Position numbers and translations under genes: made by a program
Shown here: positions 36,852 through 49,679 of the stretch, piece after piece
Numbering within the stretch: the stretch's first letter is position 1
How the letters are laid out: every line of letters begins with the position of its first letter
Source: Paenarthrobacter nitroguajacolicus
GTDB taxonomy: Bacteria > Actinomycetota > Actinomycetes > Actinomycetales > Micrococcaceae
Assembly: GCF_007786235.1 (NCBI RefSeq)
Contig: NZ_VNFK01000003.1
Span: 124,001-188,000, forward strand
Length of the DNA stretch: 64,000 bases
Reading direction: 5' to 3'
Notes under the pieces: generated by a model
The model's database searches: none
What the model saw: only the letters and a program-made list of their open reading frames with translations
Told to the model about the DNA's origin: nothing

Positions 36852-37937
36852 TTAGCGCTCGATGTCGCCGCGGATGAAGGCTTCAACCTTGTCGCGGGCG
36901 AGGTCGTCGTTGAACTGCTCCGGCGGAGACTTCATGAAGTAGCTGGAAGCGGAGAGCAGCGGGCCGCCGATGCCGCGGTCCAGGCCGATCTTGGCAGCGC
37001 GGATGGCGTCGATGATCACACCGGCTGAGTTCGGGGAGTCCCACACTTCGAGCTTGTACTCCAAGGACACCGGGGCATCGCCGAAGTTGCGGCCCTCGAG
37101 GCGGACGAAGGCCCACTTGCGGTCATCAAGCCAGGCAACGTAGTCCGACGGTCCAATGTGGACGTCGTCGGCGTGAAGTTCGGCCTCGACGTTGGAGGTG
37201 ACGGCCTGGGTCTTGGAAATCTTCTTGGACTCCAGGCGGTCGCGCTCCAACATGTTCTTGAAGTCCATGTTGCCGCCGACGTTGAGCTGGTAGGTACGGT
37301 CCAGCGTGACGCCACGGTCTTCGAACAGCTTTGCCATCACACGGTGGGTGATGGTGGCGCCGATCTGGCTCTTGATGTCGTCGCCGACGATCGGGACACC
37401 GGCTTCGGTGAACTTGTCAGCCCATTCCTTGGTGCCGGCAATGAAGACAGGCAGGGCGTTGACGAACGCCACGCCGGCGTCGATGGCGCACTGAGCGTAG
37501 AACTTGGCAGCCTGGTCCGAACCAACGGGGAGGTAGCACACCATGACATCGGCCTTGGCTTCACGGAGCGCTGCGACGATGTCCACAGCTTCTTCCGGGG
37601 CCTCAACGATGGTCTCGCGGTAGTACTTGCCGAGGCCATCCAGGGTGTGGCCGCGCTGGACGGTGACGCCGGTTGCGGGAACGTCGGCGATCTTGATGGT
37701 GTTGTTTTCGCTGGCGCCGATGGCGTCGGCCAGGTCCAGTCCAACCTTCTTGCTGTCAACATCGAAAGCAGCAACGAACTGGACGTCGTTGACGTGGTAC
37801 TGGCCGAACTCGACGTGCATCAGACCCGGGATCGTGGCCTTGGGGTCAGCGTCGCGATAGTACTGAACACCTTGGACCAGCGATGCGGCGCAATTTCCTA
37901 CGCCGACAATGGCAACACGAATCGGATGTGAAGACAC
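36852..37937 (-). CDS. ino1: Inositol-3-phosphate synthase
   Basis: A 361-residue myo-inositol-1-phosphate (3-phosphate) synthase of the actinobacterial/archaeal short type. NAD-binding [14 protein letters not shown] is at residues 10-23; [28 protein letters not shown] and [10 protein letters not shown] are family blocks. It converts glucose-6-phosphate to inositol 3-phosphate, the MshA acceptor and a precursor of inositol lipids. GTG 37937 has AAAAGGAG 5 nt upstream. Confidence 0.95.
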   Translation of the reverse strand: MSSHPIRVAIVGVGNCAASLVQGVQYYRDADPKATIPGLMHVEFGQYHVNDVQFVAAFDVDSKKVGLDLADAIGASENNTIKIADVPATGVTVQRGHTLDGLGKYYRETIVEAPEEAVDIVAALREAKADVMVCYLPVGSDQAAKFYAQCAIDAGVAFVNALPVFIAGTKEWADKFTEAGVPIVGDDIKSQIGATITHRVMAKLFEDRGVTLDRTYQLNVGGNMDFKNMLERDRLESKKISKTQAVTSNVEAELHADDVHIGPSDYVAWLDDRKWAFVRLEGRNFGDAPVSLEYKLEVWDSPNSAGVIIDAIRAAKIGLDRGIGGPLLSASSYFMKSPPEQFNDDLARDKVEAFIRGDIER

Positions 37938-38047
37938 GGAACTCCTTTTGAGAACTAAACCTCAGGTGCCAGGCGCGCCGCTGGCTGAGTCCAGGGCACG
38001 ACTGATTGGCACGGCGCCAGTTGGCGCACACTTGCATTGTAGCCAAC

Positions 38048-38090
38048 ACAGGAGGGGCCGGCTTTGTTCCCGGCCGGCCCCTCCTGTTTT
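38048..38090. terminator. Strong terminator between ino1 and the aldo-keto reductase gene
   Basis: Perfect 14-bp stem ACAGGAGGGGCCGG (38048-38061) / CCGGCCCCTCCTGT (38074-38087), followed by TTTT on the plus strand. The gene that needs it is the aldo-keto reductase on the minus strand, for which the following bases are TGTTGG. Confidence 0.75.
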
Positions 38091-38107
38091 ATGTCACAGC
38101 TGTGCGG

Positions 38108-39145
<1,038 letters not shown>

Positions 39146-39227
39146 ACGTACCATCCTGCCACTGTGCCAACCGGGGCGACCGCGCCGTCCGCTATGTGGG
39201 CGCCGTCACCCCGGCCTGTCGGCAGCT

Positions 39228-41009
39228 CTAGTTGACGCGAACGACGGCGGCGCTGGCGCCGGGAAGCGTCAGGGTGCCATCCTCCAGGAATGCTTCGTGG
39301 TCGGTAGCCAGCACCACGGAGCCGTCCAGGGGTGTCGCGAGTGCTTCGTCCCCGAAGTTGCACACCACCCTCACGCTGCCACTGCCACGGGAAAGCTGCA
39401 GCCAGTGTTCGTCGTCGTCGAACTCCACGGACGTCTCGCCGAAGCCCCCTTCCACCAGCTCCGGCATGTTGCGGCGCAGCTGTGCTAAATCCTTGTACAG
39501 CTGCAGCAAGCGCGCATGATCTCCATCGGTGACTTCGTCCCACTTGAGCTTGGAGCGCTGGAACGTTTCCGGATCCTGGGGATCAGGAACAACGGCCGGG
39601 TCCCACCCCATACGCTCGAACTCCTTGATCCTGCCCTCGGCTGTGGCCTTCCCAAGTTCAGGCTCTGGGTGGGAGGTGAAGAACTGCCACGGGGTCGAAG
39701 CACCGAATTCCTCCCCCATGAACAGCATCGGAGTGAAAGGGGACGTCATGGTCAGCACGGCGCCGATGGCCAGTTTCCCGTACGACAACGAAGCCGTGAG
39801 CCTGTCACCAATAGCGCGGTTTCCGATTTGGTCGTGGTTTTGCAGACAAACCACCAGCGCCGATGGATGGGCCAGGTCATGCCGGATGGGCCTGCCATGG
39901 TGCCGCCCGCGGAAACTGGAGTAGCTGCCGTCGTGCAGGAATCCGTGCTCAAGGACCTTCGCCAGGACTGCGAGTGAGTCGAAGTCCGAGTAGTAGCCGG
40001 TGGTCTCCCCGCTGAGGTTGACGTGGACGGCATGGTGGAAATCGTCGCTCCATTGGCCTTCCAACCCATAGCCGTTGGCTTGGCGGGGATAAATGAGGCG
40101 AGGGTTGTTCAGGTCGGATTCCGCAATCAGGGTTCGGGTAATTCCTGTCTCGGCCTCTATCTGGTCGGCCAAGGCACCAAAGTCCTCAAGAATATGCACA
40201 GCCCGTTCGTCGCGCAGCGCATGAACGGCATCGAGTCGAAGCCCGTCCACGTGGTAGTCGCGGAGCCACATCGCAGCGTTCTCCAGGATGTAGCGGCGGA
40301 CGTCATCGGAGCCGGGGCCGTCGAGGTTCACGGAGTCGCCCCAGGTGTTGCCCTCCCCTGACTTCAGATAAGGACCGAACTTAGGCAAGTAGTTGCCGCT
40401 GGGTCCGAGGTGGTTGTAGACGACATCCTGGATGACACCCAAGCCCGCAGCGTGCGCCGCATCAACGAACCGCTGGTAGGCCGCAGGCCCACCGTAGGGC
40501 TCGTGGACGGCGTACCAAAGAACGCCATCGTAGCCCCAGTTGTGCACACCGTTGAAGCCATTGACCGGCAGCAGCTCAATGAAATCGATCCCGAGGTCCA
40601 CCAGGTAGTCGAGCTTCCCGGCAGCAGCATCCAGGGTTCCTTCCGGGGTGAAGGTACCCAAGTGCAGCTCGTAAATGACGGAACCCTTGAGGTTCCGCCC
40701 CTTCCAGCCGGCGTCCTTCCATTCATGGACAGAGGGATCGAAGGTTGCGGACAACCCATGGACGCCTTCGGGCTGCCGCCGCGAGCGTGGATCGGGAAAG
40801 GGCCCTTCCCCGTCCACGATGTAGCCGTAGGGAACGTTGTCGGTTCCCTGTGCCACGACGTCAGCCGGCGCACGCCACCAACCTGTGGCGGCGCCGTCGT
40901 GATGTTGTTCCATGGCGTGTTCGCGACCGTCGGCGAGCAGTCGGACCGAACCTGCGTTCGGCGCCCAAACGTCGAAAAGGTCTTTTCCAGCAGGGTGTTC
41001 CAGCATCAT
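39228..41009 (-). CDS. treZ: Malto-oligosyltrehalose trehalohydrolase
   Basis: A 593-residue GH13 enzyme that releases trehalose from maltooligosyltrehalose. An N-terminal CBM48-like domain ([14 protein letters not shown]) precedes the barrel; catalytic blocks are [25 protein letters not shown] (nucleophile Asp), TLIAESDLN (Glu) and [11 protein letters not shown] (Asp). Full length. GGGGAG just precedes ATG 41009/41006. It follows treY by 44 nt and completes the TreY-TreZ route from glycogen. Confidence 0.95.
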   Translation of the reverse strand: MMLEHPAGKDLFDVWAPNAGSVRLLADGREHAMEQHHDGAATGWWRAPADVVAQGTDNVPYGYIVDGEGPFPDPRSRRQPEGVHGLSATFDPSVHEWKDAGWKGRNLKGSVIYELHLGTFTPEGTLDAAAGKLDYLVDLGIDFIELLPVNGFNGVHNWGYDGVLWYAVHEPYGGPAAYQRFVDAAHAAGLGVIQDVVYNHLGPSGNYLPKFGPYLKSGEGNTWGDSVNLDGPGSDDVRRYILENAAMWLRDYHVDGLRLDAVHALRDERAVHILEDFGALADQIEAETGITRTLIAESDLNNPRLIYPRQANGYGLEGQWSDDFHHAVHVNLSGETTGYYSDFDSLAVLAKVLEHGFLHDGSYSSFRGRHHGRPIRHDLAHPSALVVCLQNHDQIGNRAIGDRLTASLSYGKLAIGAVLTMTSPFTPMLFMGEEFGASTPWQFFTSHPEPELGKATAEGRIKEFERMGWDPAVVPDPQDPETFQRSKLKWDEVTDGDHARLLQLYKDLAQLRRNMPELVEGGFGETSVEFDDDEHWLQLSRGSGSVRVVCNFGDEALATPLDGSVVLATDHEAFLEDGTLTLPGASAAVVRVN

Positions 41010-41053
41010 GCTCCCCAGTAGGTGTTCAAGAGTGACGGTGTGTGGTTCTGGAA

Positions 41054-43366
41054 TCAGTCGGTGGGTACCAACAGCGCCACCGGGTACTGCTCCAACAACG
41101 TGGAAAGGGACACAGGACCGGCACTGTACGTGGTTCCGGTAAGTTCATCCCGGACGCTGGTTGTGAGTTCGATGGTGGTATCCCGCCATCCTCCGTCCCC
41201 CGCGAGACGCTTGGGCAGGCGTGTGCCCACAGTCACCGCGCCCGGAGCCTCGGCTCCCCGGTCAAACGCGATCACATGGCCAGCGGCTTCCCCTCGGGCA
41301 TCCACGGCACGGTAGCCGCCGAACAGCTCAGGGCGGTCCCGCCGAAGCCTGAGCGCCCGGGACACCACCAGAAGCTTGGCAGCTTCCTCGGTGTAAGCAG
41401 GCCTGAAGTCCTTGTCCAGTTCAGCGAGGGCCGCCATCCTGGCTTTGAAGTCCACCGGCCTGCGGTTGTCCGGATCCGTGAGCGAACCGTCCCTGAACTC
41501 CGTGCCTTGGTAGACGTCCGGGACCCCAGGCATGGTCAGCTGGACCAGTTTCGCGGACAGCGAGTTGGAGGTGCCGTACGGTTCAAGCTCGGCAACGAAG
41601 TTCTCCAAGGCGGCAGTTACCTCCGGAACGTCGAAAACGGCGTCGACGGCGGCAGCAAGGTGGCGCTCGAAGTCGAGGTCGGGGTCGGTCCAGTTGGTCG
41701 AATTACCTGCTTCACGGGCCGCTTTCAACGCATATGACTGGAGGCGGCCACGATCTGCAGGCCATGCACCAACGATTGACTGCCACACCAATGCGGCCAA
41801 GGGACCATCCGGGATAGGTGCGAGCTCCTGGACTGTGCCGAGGAACAGCTCCCACTCGGGGACAGCCTCGGAAATCACGGAGATCCGTGCCCGAGCGTCT
41901 TCGCTGCGCTTGGTGTCGTGCGTACTCAGCGTTGTCATCGATAACGGCAGATCAGATTGGCGGCGAACCATCCGCTCGTGGAAATCCTGCGTGGAAAGAG
42001 CAAACTCAGTGGGATCTGCCCCCACTTCGGTGAGCGTCCCGAGCCGTGTGTAGCGGAAGAACGCAGTGTCCTCCACGCCCTTGGCCATCACCATGCCGGA
42101 GGTCTGCTGGAAACGCCGGGCGAGTTCGCCCTCAGTGTCCAGCAAGTACGGCGTCAGGTCCTCCAGCACCGCCTTGAGGTCTTCGCGGTTCTCCGCCGCG
42201 CGGTTGATGGACTCCAGCAGGATCTCCCTGCCATAGGGAAGATACGTCCGGTAGATGGGGAAGCAGGATATGACTTCCGCGATGGCATCGGCCACCATAT
42301 CCGGAGACAACCGGGCGGCCTCCGGCACAAGCCGCGCCAGGCGGAGGATCTCCGAGCGCAGGATGCCGTCCGCGATGCGGCGTTTGGTCCCGTGGATCAT
42401 GGCGGCGTAGTCTGCCGGCTCATCCGCATCCCGCAACCTGGCGTCCAGAGAATCGAGGTAATCCTCGGCATTCGGGTCCACGAACAGTCGGTCCACGTCC
42501 GCTAGGGCGTCGTAGCCGGTGGTGCCTTCGCAGTCGAAGGTGTCCGGCAATGCCTCTCCCGGTTCCAGGATCTTCTCCACCAGCAGATACGCCCCGCCAG
42601 TGGCCTCGCGCAGCCGGGCAAGATAGCCTTCGGGATCTGCCAACCCGTCCGGATGGTCGATCCTGAGGCCGTCCACCAGACCTTCATGGAACCATCGGAC
42701 TACCTCTTCATGCGCCTCGTCAAAGACCCAGGGGATCTCCACTCGGACGCCGGCCAAGGTACTCACGGCAAAGAAGCGGCGGTAGTTCAGTTCAGCATCC
42801 GCCCGGCGCCAGCCCACCAGCTCATAGTGCTGCCGCGCATGGACCTCCTGCGGACTGTCCCCGGCTGTGAAAGTCCCCTCGGCCAGCGGAAGCCGGTGGT
42901 CGTAGTAGTGCAGTTCTCCATCCACGATTTCGAGGTGATCCAGGTCGTCATCGCTGCCCAGGATGGGGATACGGATTTTCCCGCCACCGAAGTCCCAGTC
43001 GACGTCAAAGGCTTCCGCGTACTTGGACGCGCGTCCCTCCTTCAGGAGCTGCCACCACCAGGCGTTCTGCCCGGGCGAGGCAACGCCCATGTGGTTGGGC
43101 ACAATGTCTGCCAAGATGCCCAGACCTTGCTCGCGTGCGGCCTTGGCGAGGGCGGCGAGGCCCTCGGGACCGCCGCGTGTGGGATCCACGGAGGAGGGGT
43201 CAGTGACGTCATAACCGTGGTCCGAACCCTCCTCTGCGGTGAGGATCGGCGAAACGTAGATCCAGTCGACGCCCAGGGACCGCAGGTAGCCGGTGAGCCC
43301 GGCAGCGTCCTGCAGTGTGAAGCTCGGCCGGATCTGGAGCCGGTATGTCGAGACGGGCGTCCTCAC
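41054..43366 (-). CDS. treY: Malto-oligosyltrehalose synthase
   Basis: A 770-residue GH13 maltooligosyltrehalose synthase, converting the reducing end of a maltodextrin into a trehalose unit. [39 protein letters not shown] (nucleophile Asp), [11 protein letters not shown] (Glu) and [13 protein letters not shown] (Asp) are in family order. The start GTG 43366 overlaps the glgX stop (GTGA), so the two are coupled. Confidence 0.95.
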   Translation of the reverse strand: MRTPVSTYRLQIRPSFTLQDAAGLTGYLRSLGVDWIYVSPILTAEEGSDHGYDVTDPSSVDPTRGGPEGLAALAKAAREQGLGILADIVPNHMGVASPGQNAWWWQLLKEGRASKYAEAFDVDWDFGGGKIRIPILGSDDDLDHLEIVDGELHYYDHRLPLAEGTFTAGDSPQEVHARQHYELVGWRRADAELNYRRFFAVSTLAGVRVEIPWVFDEAHEEVVRWFHEGLVDGLRIDHPDGLADPEGYLARLREATGGAYLLVEKILEPGEALPDTFDCEGTTGYDALADVDRLFVDPNAEDYLDSLDARLRDADEPADYAAMIHGTKRRIADGILRSEILRLARLVPEAARLSPDMVADAIAEVISCFPIYRTYLPYGREILLESINRAAENREDLKAVLEDLTPYLLDTEGELARRFQQTSGMVMAKGVEDTAFFRYTRLGTLTEVGADPTEFALSTQDFHERMVRRQSDLPLSMTTLSTHDTKRSEDARARISVISEAVPEWELFLGTVQELAPIPDGPLAALVWQSIVGAWPADRGRLQSYALKAAREAGNSTNWTDPDLDFERHLAAAVDAVFDVPEVTAALENFVAELEPYGTSNSLSAKLVQLTMPGVPDVYQGTEFRDGSLTDPDNRRPVDFKARMAALAELDKDFRPAYTEEAAKLLVVSRALRLRRDRPELFGGYRAVDARGEAAGHVIAFDRGAEAPGAVTVGTRLPKRLAGDGGWRDTTIELTTSVRDELTGTTYSAGPVSLSTLLEQYPVALLVPTD

Positions 43367-45642
43367 GAGTCGGCCTTCTTCGCGGAATCGGACTCATCGT
43401 CGGCCGTGGCGTCTCCCTTGTAGTCGAAGGGGAGGGACGTCACCGCAGGTGCCGTGATGGAGGCCGTTTCCGGAGTGCTCGTCTGGGTCAGCGCGGCGAG
43501 GGATGCTGCCACCGAATGGTCGGGTTCCACCTCGGGAGTGCTGTGCGCACGAAGGACCACCAAGGACTTGGCACCTACCATGAGGATCTGGTCCGGCTTG
43601 ACGACACCTGCTTCGGCGCCTTCTCCCGCGGTGTCGATCATGACGTCCCAGGCCGGAGCATATTCATCGGACGGAATCCGGAAGCCAACCTCGTCCTGGT
43701 CCGCGTTGAAGTAGAGCAGGAAGTTGACGTCGGTGATGCGTCGTCCCTGGTTGTCGCGGCCGTGGATACCGTCACCGTTCAGGAACACGCCCACAGAGCG
43801 GCCCAGCGCCTCGTCCCAGTCCGAGGGACTCATGGTGCTGGCGTCAGCGTCCAACCATACGATGTCCGGGAGCCGCTCGCCTTCCCCACGCAACACCGGG
43901 CGTCCGTCAAAGAACCGGCTGCGGCGAAGGCTGGGGTGCTTGGCGCGCAGGGCGCACACGGCGGCGGTGAACTCGATCAGTGGCTGGTCCACGTTCTCCC
44001 AGTTGATCCACGTGAGTTCGGAGTCCTGGCAGTAGCCATTGTTGTTGCCGCGCTGCGTCCTGCCCAACTCGTCTCCGTGGAGCAGCATTGGCACGCCCTG
44101 GGAGAGGAAAAGGGTGGCGATGAAGTTGCGCTGCTGGCGCGCCCGCAAACCGAGGACGGTGGGATCGTCCGTGGGTCCCTCCTCGCCACAGTTCCACGAG
44201 CGGTTGTGGGATTCGCCGTCGTTGTTGTCTTCGCCGTTGGCCTCGTTATGTTTCTCGTTGTAGGAGACGAGGTCTGCCAGGGTGAAGCCATCGTGGGCGG
44301 TGACGAAGTTGATGGATGCCACCGGGCGCCGGCCGGAGTGTTCGTAGAGGTCCGCCGACCCGGTCAAGCGGGACGCGAATTCGCCCAGGGTGGACGGTTC
44401 CCCACGCCAGAAGTCGCGGACCGTGTCCCGGTACTGGCCATTCCATTCGGTCCACTGCGGCGGGAAGTTCCCCACCTGGTAACCGCCGGGACCAACGTCC
44501 CACGGCTCTGCGATCAGCTTTACCTGGGAAACAACCGGGTCCTGTTGGATCAGTTCGAAGAAGGTGGACAGCTTGTCCACGTCGTAGAACTCGCGGGCCA
44601 GCGTGGAGGCGAGGTCGAAACGGAACCCGTCCACGTGCATTTCGGTCACCCAGTAACGCAGGGAGTCCATCAACAGCTGGAGGGAGTGGGGGCTGCGGAC
44701 ATTCAGCGAGTTGCCGGTGCCGGTGTAGTCCATGTAGTACTTCTGGTCGTCTTCCACCAGGCGGTAATACGCAGAGTTGTCGATGCCTTTGAAGGACAAC
44801 GTAGGTCCCAGGTGGTTGCCCTCTGCCGTGTGGTTGTACACGACGTCCAGGATGACTTCGATGCCTGCAGTGTGCAGGGCCCGGACCATGGCTTTGAAGT
44901 CCTGGACCTGCTGGCCGGTATCACCCTTGGAGCTGTAGCTGTTGTGCGGCGCGAAGAAGCCAATGGTGTTGTAGCCCCAGTAATTGTTCAACCCCTTGTC
45001 CTGCAGGATGCCGTCATTGACGAACTGGTGCACGGGCATGAGCTCAATGGCGGTGATGCCCAGCTTTTGCAGGTGGGAGATGACGGCAGGATGGGCGACG
45101 CCGGCATAGGTGCCGCGCTGTTCTTCCGGCACCTCGGGGTGCATCTGGGTCAAGCCCTTGACGTGGGCCTCATAGATCACCGACTTGTGGTACGGAATCC
45201 GAAGCAGCTTGTCCCCATCCCAGTCGAAGAATGGGTTGATGACGACGCCCAGCATCATGTGCGGAGCCGAGTCCTCATCATTGCGGGAATCCGGGTCCCC
45301 CATGTTGTAGGAGAACAGGGACGGATCCCAATCAATCTGCCGGTGGATCGCCTTGGCGTAGGGGTCCAGCAGCAGTTTGTTGGGGTTGAAGCGCTGACCG
45401 GCGTCGGGGTCGTAGTCGCCATGCACACGGTAGCCGTACTTCTGCCCGGGCTGAGCCTGCGGCAGGTAACAGTGCCACACATAGCCGTCAACCTCGGTGA
45501 CATCCACGCGGACTTCCCCGCCGTCGTCGTCAAAGAGGCACAATTCCACTTTCTCGGCCTTCTCGCTAAACAGCGCGAAGTTGGTGCCGGTGCCGTCAAA
45601 GGTGGCACCCAGCGGATAAGCCGATCCAGGCCAGACTTCCAT
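43363..45642 (-). CDS. glgX: Glycogen debranching enzyme GlgX
   Basis: A 759-residue isoamylase-type debranching enzyme that removes alpha-1,6 branches from glycogen to give the linear dextrins used by TreY. CBM48 domain at the N-terminus ([18 protein letters not shown]), then [20 protein letters not shown] (nucleophile), [10 protein letters not shown] (Glu) and [10 protein letters not shown] (Asp). A 60-residue Thr/Asp-rich tail follows the last beta domain. AGAGGAG precedes ATG 45642. First gene of the glgX-treY-treZ operon. Confidence 0.95.
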   Translation of the reverse strand: MEVWPGSAYPLGATFDGTGTNFALFSEKAEKVELCLFDDDGGEVRVDVTEVDGYVWHCYLPQAQPGQKYGYRVHGDYDPDAGQRFNPNKLLLDPYAKAIHRQIDWDPSLFSYNMGDPDSRNDEDSAPHMMLGVVINPFFDWDGDKLLRIPYHKSVIYEAHVKGLTQMHPEVPEEQRGTYAGVAHPAVISHLQKLGITAIELMPVHQFVNDGILQDKGLNNYWGYNTIGFFAPHNSYSSKGDTGQQVQDFKAMVRALHTAGIEVILDVVYNHTAEGNHLGPTLSFKGIDNSAYYRLVEDDQKYYMDYTGTGNSLNVRSPHSLQLLMDSLRYWVTEMHVDGFRFDLASTLAREFYDVDKLSTFFELIQQDPVVSQVKLIAEPWDVGPGGYQVGNFPPQWTEWNGQYRDTVRDFWRGEPSTLGEFASRLTGSADLYEHSGRRPVASINFVTAHDGFTLADLVSYNEKHNEANGEDNNDGESHNRSWNCGEEGPTDDPTVLGLRARQQRNFIATLFLSQGVPMLLHGDELGRTQRGNNNGYCQDSELTWINWENVDQPLIEFTAAVCALRAKHPSLRRSRFFDGRPVLRGEGERLPDIVWLDADASTMSPSDWDEALGRSVGVFLNGDGIHGRDNQGRRITDVNFLLYFNADQDEVGFRIPSDEYAPAWDVMIDTAGEGAEAGVVKPDQILMVGAKSLVVLRAHSTPEVEPDHSVAASLAALTQTSTPETASITAPAVTSLPFDYKGDATADDESDSAKKADS

Positions 45643-45711
45643 GCGTTCTCCTCTTGGTGATGCGGATAACCTGCTGCAAGCCTACTCATGTCCCCGACAT
45701 TGACAGTAACC

Positions 45712-47289
45712 TTATGGTCTTGTTCGGTCGTATTCCGCGTTCAGCGAACCAATGACGCGCGGAACCGCCGCCATGATCGCCGACGCCGTCAGGGGTCCTC
45801 CTGCGAAATCGGCGGAAGCCAGGACGCCTGCGCGTCCGTGGACGCTCGCAGCAACGGCGGCCACAGCAGCCCAGCGGTCCTCTGGGTTCAACCCCAGCCG
45901 GGCGTACGCGCCGTCGTCCTCCTTGACTGCTTCCGCGCTCTGCGCCACCAACGCCCCGAGGACGCCCGCCAGGACGTCACCGCTGCCTGCGGTGGCCATC
46001 CATGCGGTGCCTTCCGACTGACTGAAGACGACGCCCGACGGCGAGGCCACCAGTGTGGTGGCACCCTTCAGGAGGACGGTGGCCCCCGTTTCCCGGGCAG
46101 CCTGCCGTACGAAGTGCAGTGGCCGGGACTCAACGTCGTCACGGGTCACGGCCACCTCCCCGGTAGAAGGCAGTGAACCCAGCAGTGTGGCCAGTTCTCC
46201 GGCGTGTGGCGTCAGGATCCAGTGCGGAGGGCACCGGTCAGGAAGAAGGCTCAGGGCGCCGGCGTCGGCCACGACGGGCAGATCAGCGGTCAGGGCAGCT
46301 GCGGCGGCGGTCCGGGCGCGGTCGACTTGTTCCTCGCCGTCAACTCCGGAGCCCAGCAGCCACGCCTGAACGCGGCCCGGGTCCTCGGATTCCCACAGGG
46401 CTTCGGGGGTTGGCGCCAAGACCAGTCCCGCAGCGGATTCCGGACCCACGTACCTCACCATGCCGGTTCCAGCCAAGGCTGCCGCGTGGACGCTCAACAC
46501 AGCAGCGCCGGCAAAACGCGGGGACCCAGCAACGACGCCAAGAACTCCTCGAGAGTATTTGTGGGCACGTCGGCCGGGTTTGGGTAACACACTGCCTAAA
46601 TCCAAGGCAGTCATCCGCCGCACCTCAGGGCCTTCGGCGCGCAGGAATTCTTCAATACCAATCGGTACCAGTTCAATACGTCCGGCACAGCCTTCACCGG
46701 GGTCCGTCATCAGCCCGGCTTTGATGCCGCCGAACGTCACCGTCATGTCCGCGTCCAGCACCGGCCAATGGACCTCGCCGGTGTTCGCATCCACTCCACT
46801 GGGGAGGTCGCACGCCACGACCAGCCGTGGACGCAACTCCTGGAGCGAAGCCACCAGTTCCGCGGAGTCGTCCCGCAAACCACCACGGGCGCCCGTTCCG
46901 AGCAGGGCGTCGATAACGACGTCGGCGCCTGCGCACATGACCGCGAGTTCCTCTGCGTTTCCGGGTTCCAAGCGGAAAGTCCGCCCGCCGGCAGCAGTGA
47001 AAGCAGCAAGTGCTTCGGGGTGCACGTCAGCCGCGGCGAGAATCGCCGTCGTGCGCATTCCCCGGCGCGCAAGGAGAGCGGCAGCAAAAAGGCCGTCACC
47101 GCCGTTGTTTCCCTTGCCGGCAAGGACGGTGACGCCGGCTCCCGCGAGTCGGCGCCTGGCCTTCAGCTCGCGGACCACCACCTGGGCAAGGCCGTACGAA
47201 GCCCGTTGCATCAGAACAGCGCCCTCACCGGAGTCCAGGAGCGGCTGTTCCGCATCCCTGATCTGTTGTCCGGTGAAGGCGCTGATCAT
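45712..47289 (-). CDS. nnrDE: Bifunctional NAD(P)H-hydrate epimerase/dehydratase
   Basis: A 525-residue metabolite-repair enzyme. The N-terminal YjeF epimerase domain (residues about 1-215) has GKGNNGGDGLFAA and VVIDALLGTGARGGLR; the C-terminal ADP/ATP-dependent dehydratase domain (about 225-520) has ILTPHAGELATLL and the nucleotide motif ATAGSGDVLAGVLGAL. Together they restore NADH or NADPH from their hydrated damage products. ATG 47289 is 16 nt after the acpS stop; no strong ribosome binding site, so translation is probably coupled. Confidence 0.92.
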   Translation of the reverse strand: MISAFTGQQIRDAEQPLLDSGEGAVLMQRASYGLAQVVVRELKARRRLAGAGVTVLAGKGNNGGDGLFAAALLARRGMRTTAILAAADVHPEALAAFTAAGGRTFRLEPGNAEELAVMCAGADVVIDALLGTGARGGLRDDSAELVASLQELRPRLVVACDLPSGVDANTGEVHWPVLDADMTVTFGGIKAGLMTDPGEGCAGRIELVPIGIEEFLRAEGPEVRRMTALDLGSVLPKPGRRAHKYSRGVLGVVAGSPRFAGAAVLSVHAAALAGTGMVRYVGPESAAGLVLAPTPEALWESEDPGRVQAWLLGSGVDGEEQVDRARTAAAAALTADLPVVADAGALSLLPDRCPPHWILTPHAGELATLLGSLPSTGEVAVTRDDVESRPLHFVRQAARETGATVLLKGATTLVASPSGVVFSQSEGTAWMATAGSGDVLAGVLGALVAQSAEAVKEDDGAYARLGLNPEDRWAAVAAVAASVHGRAGVLASADFAGGPLTASAIMAAVPRVIGSLNAEYDRTRP

Positions 47290-47305
47290 TGCTTATTAAG
47301 TTCGC

Positions 47306-47653
47306 TTAGCCCTCGGCGAGGACAGTCGCCGTGGCAATGCCGCCGTCGTGGCTCATGGACAGGTGCCAACGCTTGACGCCCTTGCCCTCAGCCACAGCAA
47401 GCACCGTTCCCTTGACCTGAACGGTAGGACCATTCTCGTCAAGACCAATCCAGCAGTCCTGCCAGTTCATGCCCGCCGGTGCTCCCAAGACCTTGGCCAC
47501 GGCTTCCTTGGCTGCAAAACGGGCAGCCAGGGACCGCGTGTTGAGCTCCCGTTCGGCAGGAACAAACAAACGATCCCGCAAGCCAGGCGTTCGCTCCAAC
47601 TGCCGACCGAACCGCTCGATGTCCACGACGTCTACGCCAATGCCAACAATCAT
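47306..47653 (-). CDS. acpS: Holo-[acyl-carrier-protein] synthase
   Basis: A 115-residue AcpS, which attaches phosphopantetheine from CoA to acyl carrier protein. The magnesium site [12 protein letters not shown] is at residues 4-15 and the second conserved block [14 protein letters not shown] near 45-58. Starts 4 nt after the glmS stop, so it is probably translated by re-initiation. Middle gene of glmS-acpS-nnrDE. Confidence 0.94.
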   Translation of the reverse strand: MIVGIGVDVVDIERFGRQLERTPGLRDRLFVPAERELNTRSLAARFAAKEAVAKVLGAPAGMNWQDCWIGLDENGPTVQVKGTVLAVAEGKGVKRWHLSMSHDGGIATATVLAEG

Positions 47654-47657
47654 GCGG

Positions 47658-49541
47658 TTATTCTACGGTGACGCTCTTGGCGAGGTTACGCGGCTGATCG
47701 ACGTCGTAACCCTTCGCGCCGGCAAGTTCAGCGGCAAAGATCTGCAGCGGAACCGTGGTGAGCAGCGGCATGAGCAACGTGGGGGTCTCCGGTACGTAGA
47801 AGACCTGCTCCGCGTAATCCTTGACCGATTCGTCGCCTTCTTCAGCGATAACCAAGGTGCGTGCACCACGGGCGCGCACTTCCTGGATGTTGCTGACCAC
47901 CTTGGAGTGCAGGGAGTCGCGGCCACGCGGGGACGGCACCACGACGAAGACCGGCTGGCCATCGTCGATCAAGGCGATCGGCCCATGCTTCAGCTCGCCG
48001 GCGGCGAAGCCTTCAGCGTGAATGTAGGCGATTTCCTTGAGCTTAAGGGCACCTTCGAGGGCTACGGGATAGCCAACGTGGCGGCCCAGGAACAGCACGG
48101 ACTTTTCGTCCTTCATGCTGCGAGCGAGCTCACGCAAGGGCCCGGCATTGTCCAGGATGTGCTGGATCTTGGCCGGGATCTTGTTGAGGTCCGCGAGGAC
48201 GTCCTTGATCTGGCCGGAGAAGATGTTGCCGCGAAGCTGGGCCAGGTACAGGCCGAGCAAGTAGGCAGCAGTGATCTGCGCAAGGAAGGCCTTGGTGGAT
48301 GCAACGGCGATTTCCGGACCAGCGTGGGTGTACAGCACGGCGTCGGATTCACGCGGGATGGTGGAACCGTTGGTGTTGCAGATGGAGATGGTCTTGGCGC
48401 CCTGCTCGCGGGCGTAACGGACCGCCATCAAGGTGTCCATGGTCTCGCCGGACTGGCTGATGGAAACAACCAGTGTGTTGGAGTCAACAATCGGATCGCG
48501 GTAGCGGAACTCGTGCGCAAGCTCCACCTCCGTGGGGATACGGCACCAGTTCTCAATGGCGTACTTGGCCACCAGGCCGGCATAAGCTGCGGTGCCGCAA
48601 GCCAGGACGATGATCTTGTCAACCTGCTTGAGGAGCTCCGGATCGATGCGGACTTCGTCAAGGGTCAGCTTGCCATCAAGGTCCGAGCGGCCCAGGAGGG
48701 TCTGCGCAACGGCGTCGGGCTGGTCGTGGATTTCCTTCTCCATAAAGGAGTTGAAGCCACCCTTTTCGGCGGAAGCCGGGTCCCAGTCAACGTGGTATTC
48801 CTTGCCCTCGGCAGGAGCGCCGAAGAAGTCGGTGATTTCCACGGAATCCGCAGTGATGGTGACGATCTGATCCTGGCCCAGCTCAACGGCGCGACGGGTG
48901 TAGTCGATGAAGCCGGAGACGTCGGAGCCGAGGAAGTTCTCACCGTCGCCCAGGCCCACAACCAGCGGGGAGTTGCGGCGGGCGGCCACAACGACGTCGG
49001 GCTGGTCCGCGTGGACTGCCAGGAGGGTGAAGGCGCCTTCGAGGCGCTGGCATGCAAGGCGCATCGCTTCGGTGAGGTTTCCGCCGTCGCCATTGAGCTG
49101 GTTGCGGAAGATGTCGCCCACCAGCGCGGCTGCAACTTCGGTGTCGGTCTCCGACTCGAAAGTGACGCCCTTGCCCAGCAGCTCCTGCTTGAGTTCGGCA
49201 AAGTTCTCGATGATGCCGTTGTGAATGAGCGCCAGGCGACCACCATCGGAGAGATGCGGGTGCGCATTACGGTCGGTGGGGCCGCCGTGGGTAGCCCAAC
49301 GGGTATGGCCAATGCCGGTAAGGGATTCGGGGACTGGATTTGCTTCCAGTTCCGCGATCAGGTTGCTCAGCTTGCCGGACTTTTTACGGGACGAGATCGT
49401 CCCGTCAGCCACCACTGCGACGCCTGCGGAGTCATAGCCGCGGTACTCAAGACGGCGCAGCCCTTCCACGACGACGTCAAGGGCGCTGTGACCAGCTGCC
49501 TTGCGAGACGAATTGCCAACATAGCCTACGATTCCACACAT
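47658..49541 (-). CDS. glmS: Glutamine-fructose-6-phosphate aminotransferase
   Basis: A 627-residue GlmS. The N-terminal nucleophile is C2 in [19 protein letters not shown] and HNGIIENF complete the glutaminase domain, and two SIS sugar-isomerase domains follow with SQSGETMDT and the C-terminal [16 protein letters not shown]. It makes glucosamine-6-phosphate for UDP-GlcNAc. ATG 49541 is required so that Cys is residue 2; the frame is open ten codons further. TAGGCT lies 7 nt before it, so the mRNA is probably leaderless and carries no glmS ribozyme. Confidence 0.96.
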   Translation of the reverse strand: MCGIVGYVGNSSRKAAGHSALDVVVEGLRRLEYRGYDSAGVAVVADGTISSRKKSGKLSNLIAELEANPVPESLTGIGHTRWATHGGPTDRNAHPHLSDGGRLALIHNGIIENFAELKQELLGKGVTFESETDTEVAAALVGDIFRNQLNGDGGNLTEAMRLACQRLEGAFTLLAVHADQPDVVVAARRNSPLVVGLGDGENFLGSDVSGFIDYTRRAVELGQDQIVTITADSVEITDFFGAPAEGKEYHVDWDPASAEKGGFNSFMEKEIHDQPDAVAQTLLGRSDLDGKLTLDEVRIDPELLKQVDKIIVLACGTAAYAGLVAKYAIENWCRIPTEVELAHEFRYRDPIVDSNTLVVSISQSGETMDTLMAVRYAREQGAKTISICNTNGSTIPRESDAVLYTHAGPEIAVASTKAFLAQITAAYLLGLYLAQLRGNIFSGQIKDVLADLNKIPAKIQHILDNAGPLRELARSMKDEKSVLFLGRHVGYPVALEGALKLKEIAYIHAEGFAAGELKHGPIALIDDGQPVFVVVPSPRGRDSLHSKVVSNIQEVRARGARTLVIAEEGDESVKDYAEQVFYVPETPTLLMPLLTTVPLQIFAAELAGAKGYDVDQPRNLAKSVTVE

Positions 49542-49548
49542 GGGTACA

Positions 49549-49554
49549 AGCCTA
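49549..49554 (-). promoter_or_regulatory. -10 box of leaderless glmS promoter
   Basis: TAGGCT on the minus strand, 7 nt before ATG 49541. Confidence 0.6.
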
Positions 49555-49679
49555 ACGGCAAGCGCAAACAACTGACGTGGGACATCCCAGCTCCTACTGT
49601 TACTGCTAGTCGGCTATCACTCACAATTCATCGTCCCGTCGTCTCGCATTTCCTGATCCGCCGCGTGGAGGGCAGAATC

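Noticed and set aside
47469..49679. Very long open frame on the plus strand, continuous with coaA and opposite glmS.
   Set aside because: It is antisense to a well-conserved glmS; the upstream part has no family features, and coaA has its own ATG with GGAGG at 49680. High GC makes such shadow frames common.
49542..49679. Considered a glmS ribozyme between glmS and coaA.
   Set aside because: The -10 box lies 7 nt before the glmS start, leaving no 5' leader, and no ribozyme core was seen.
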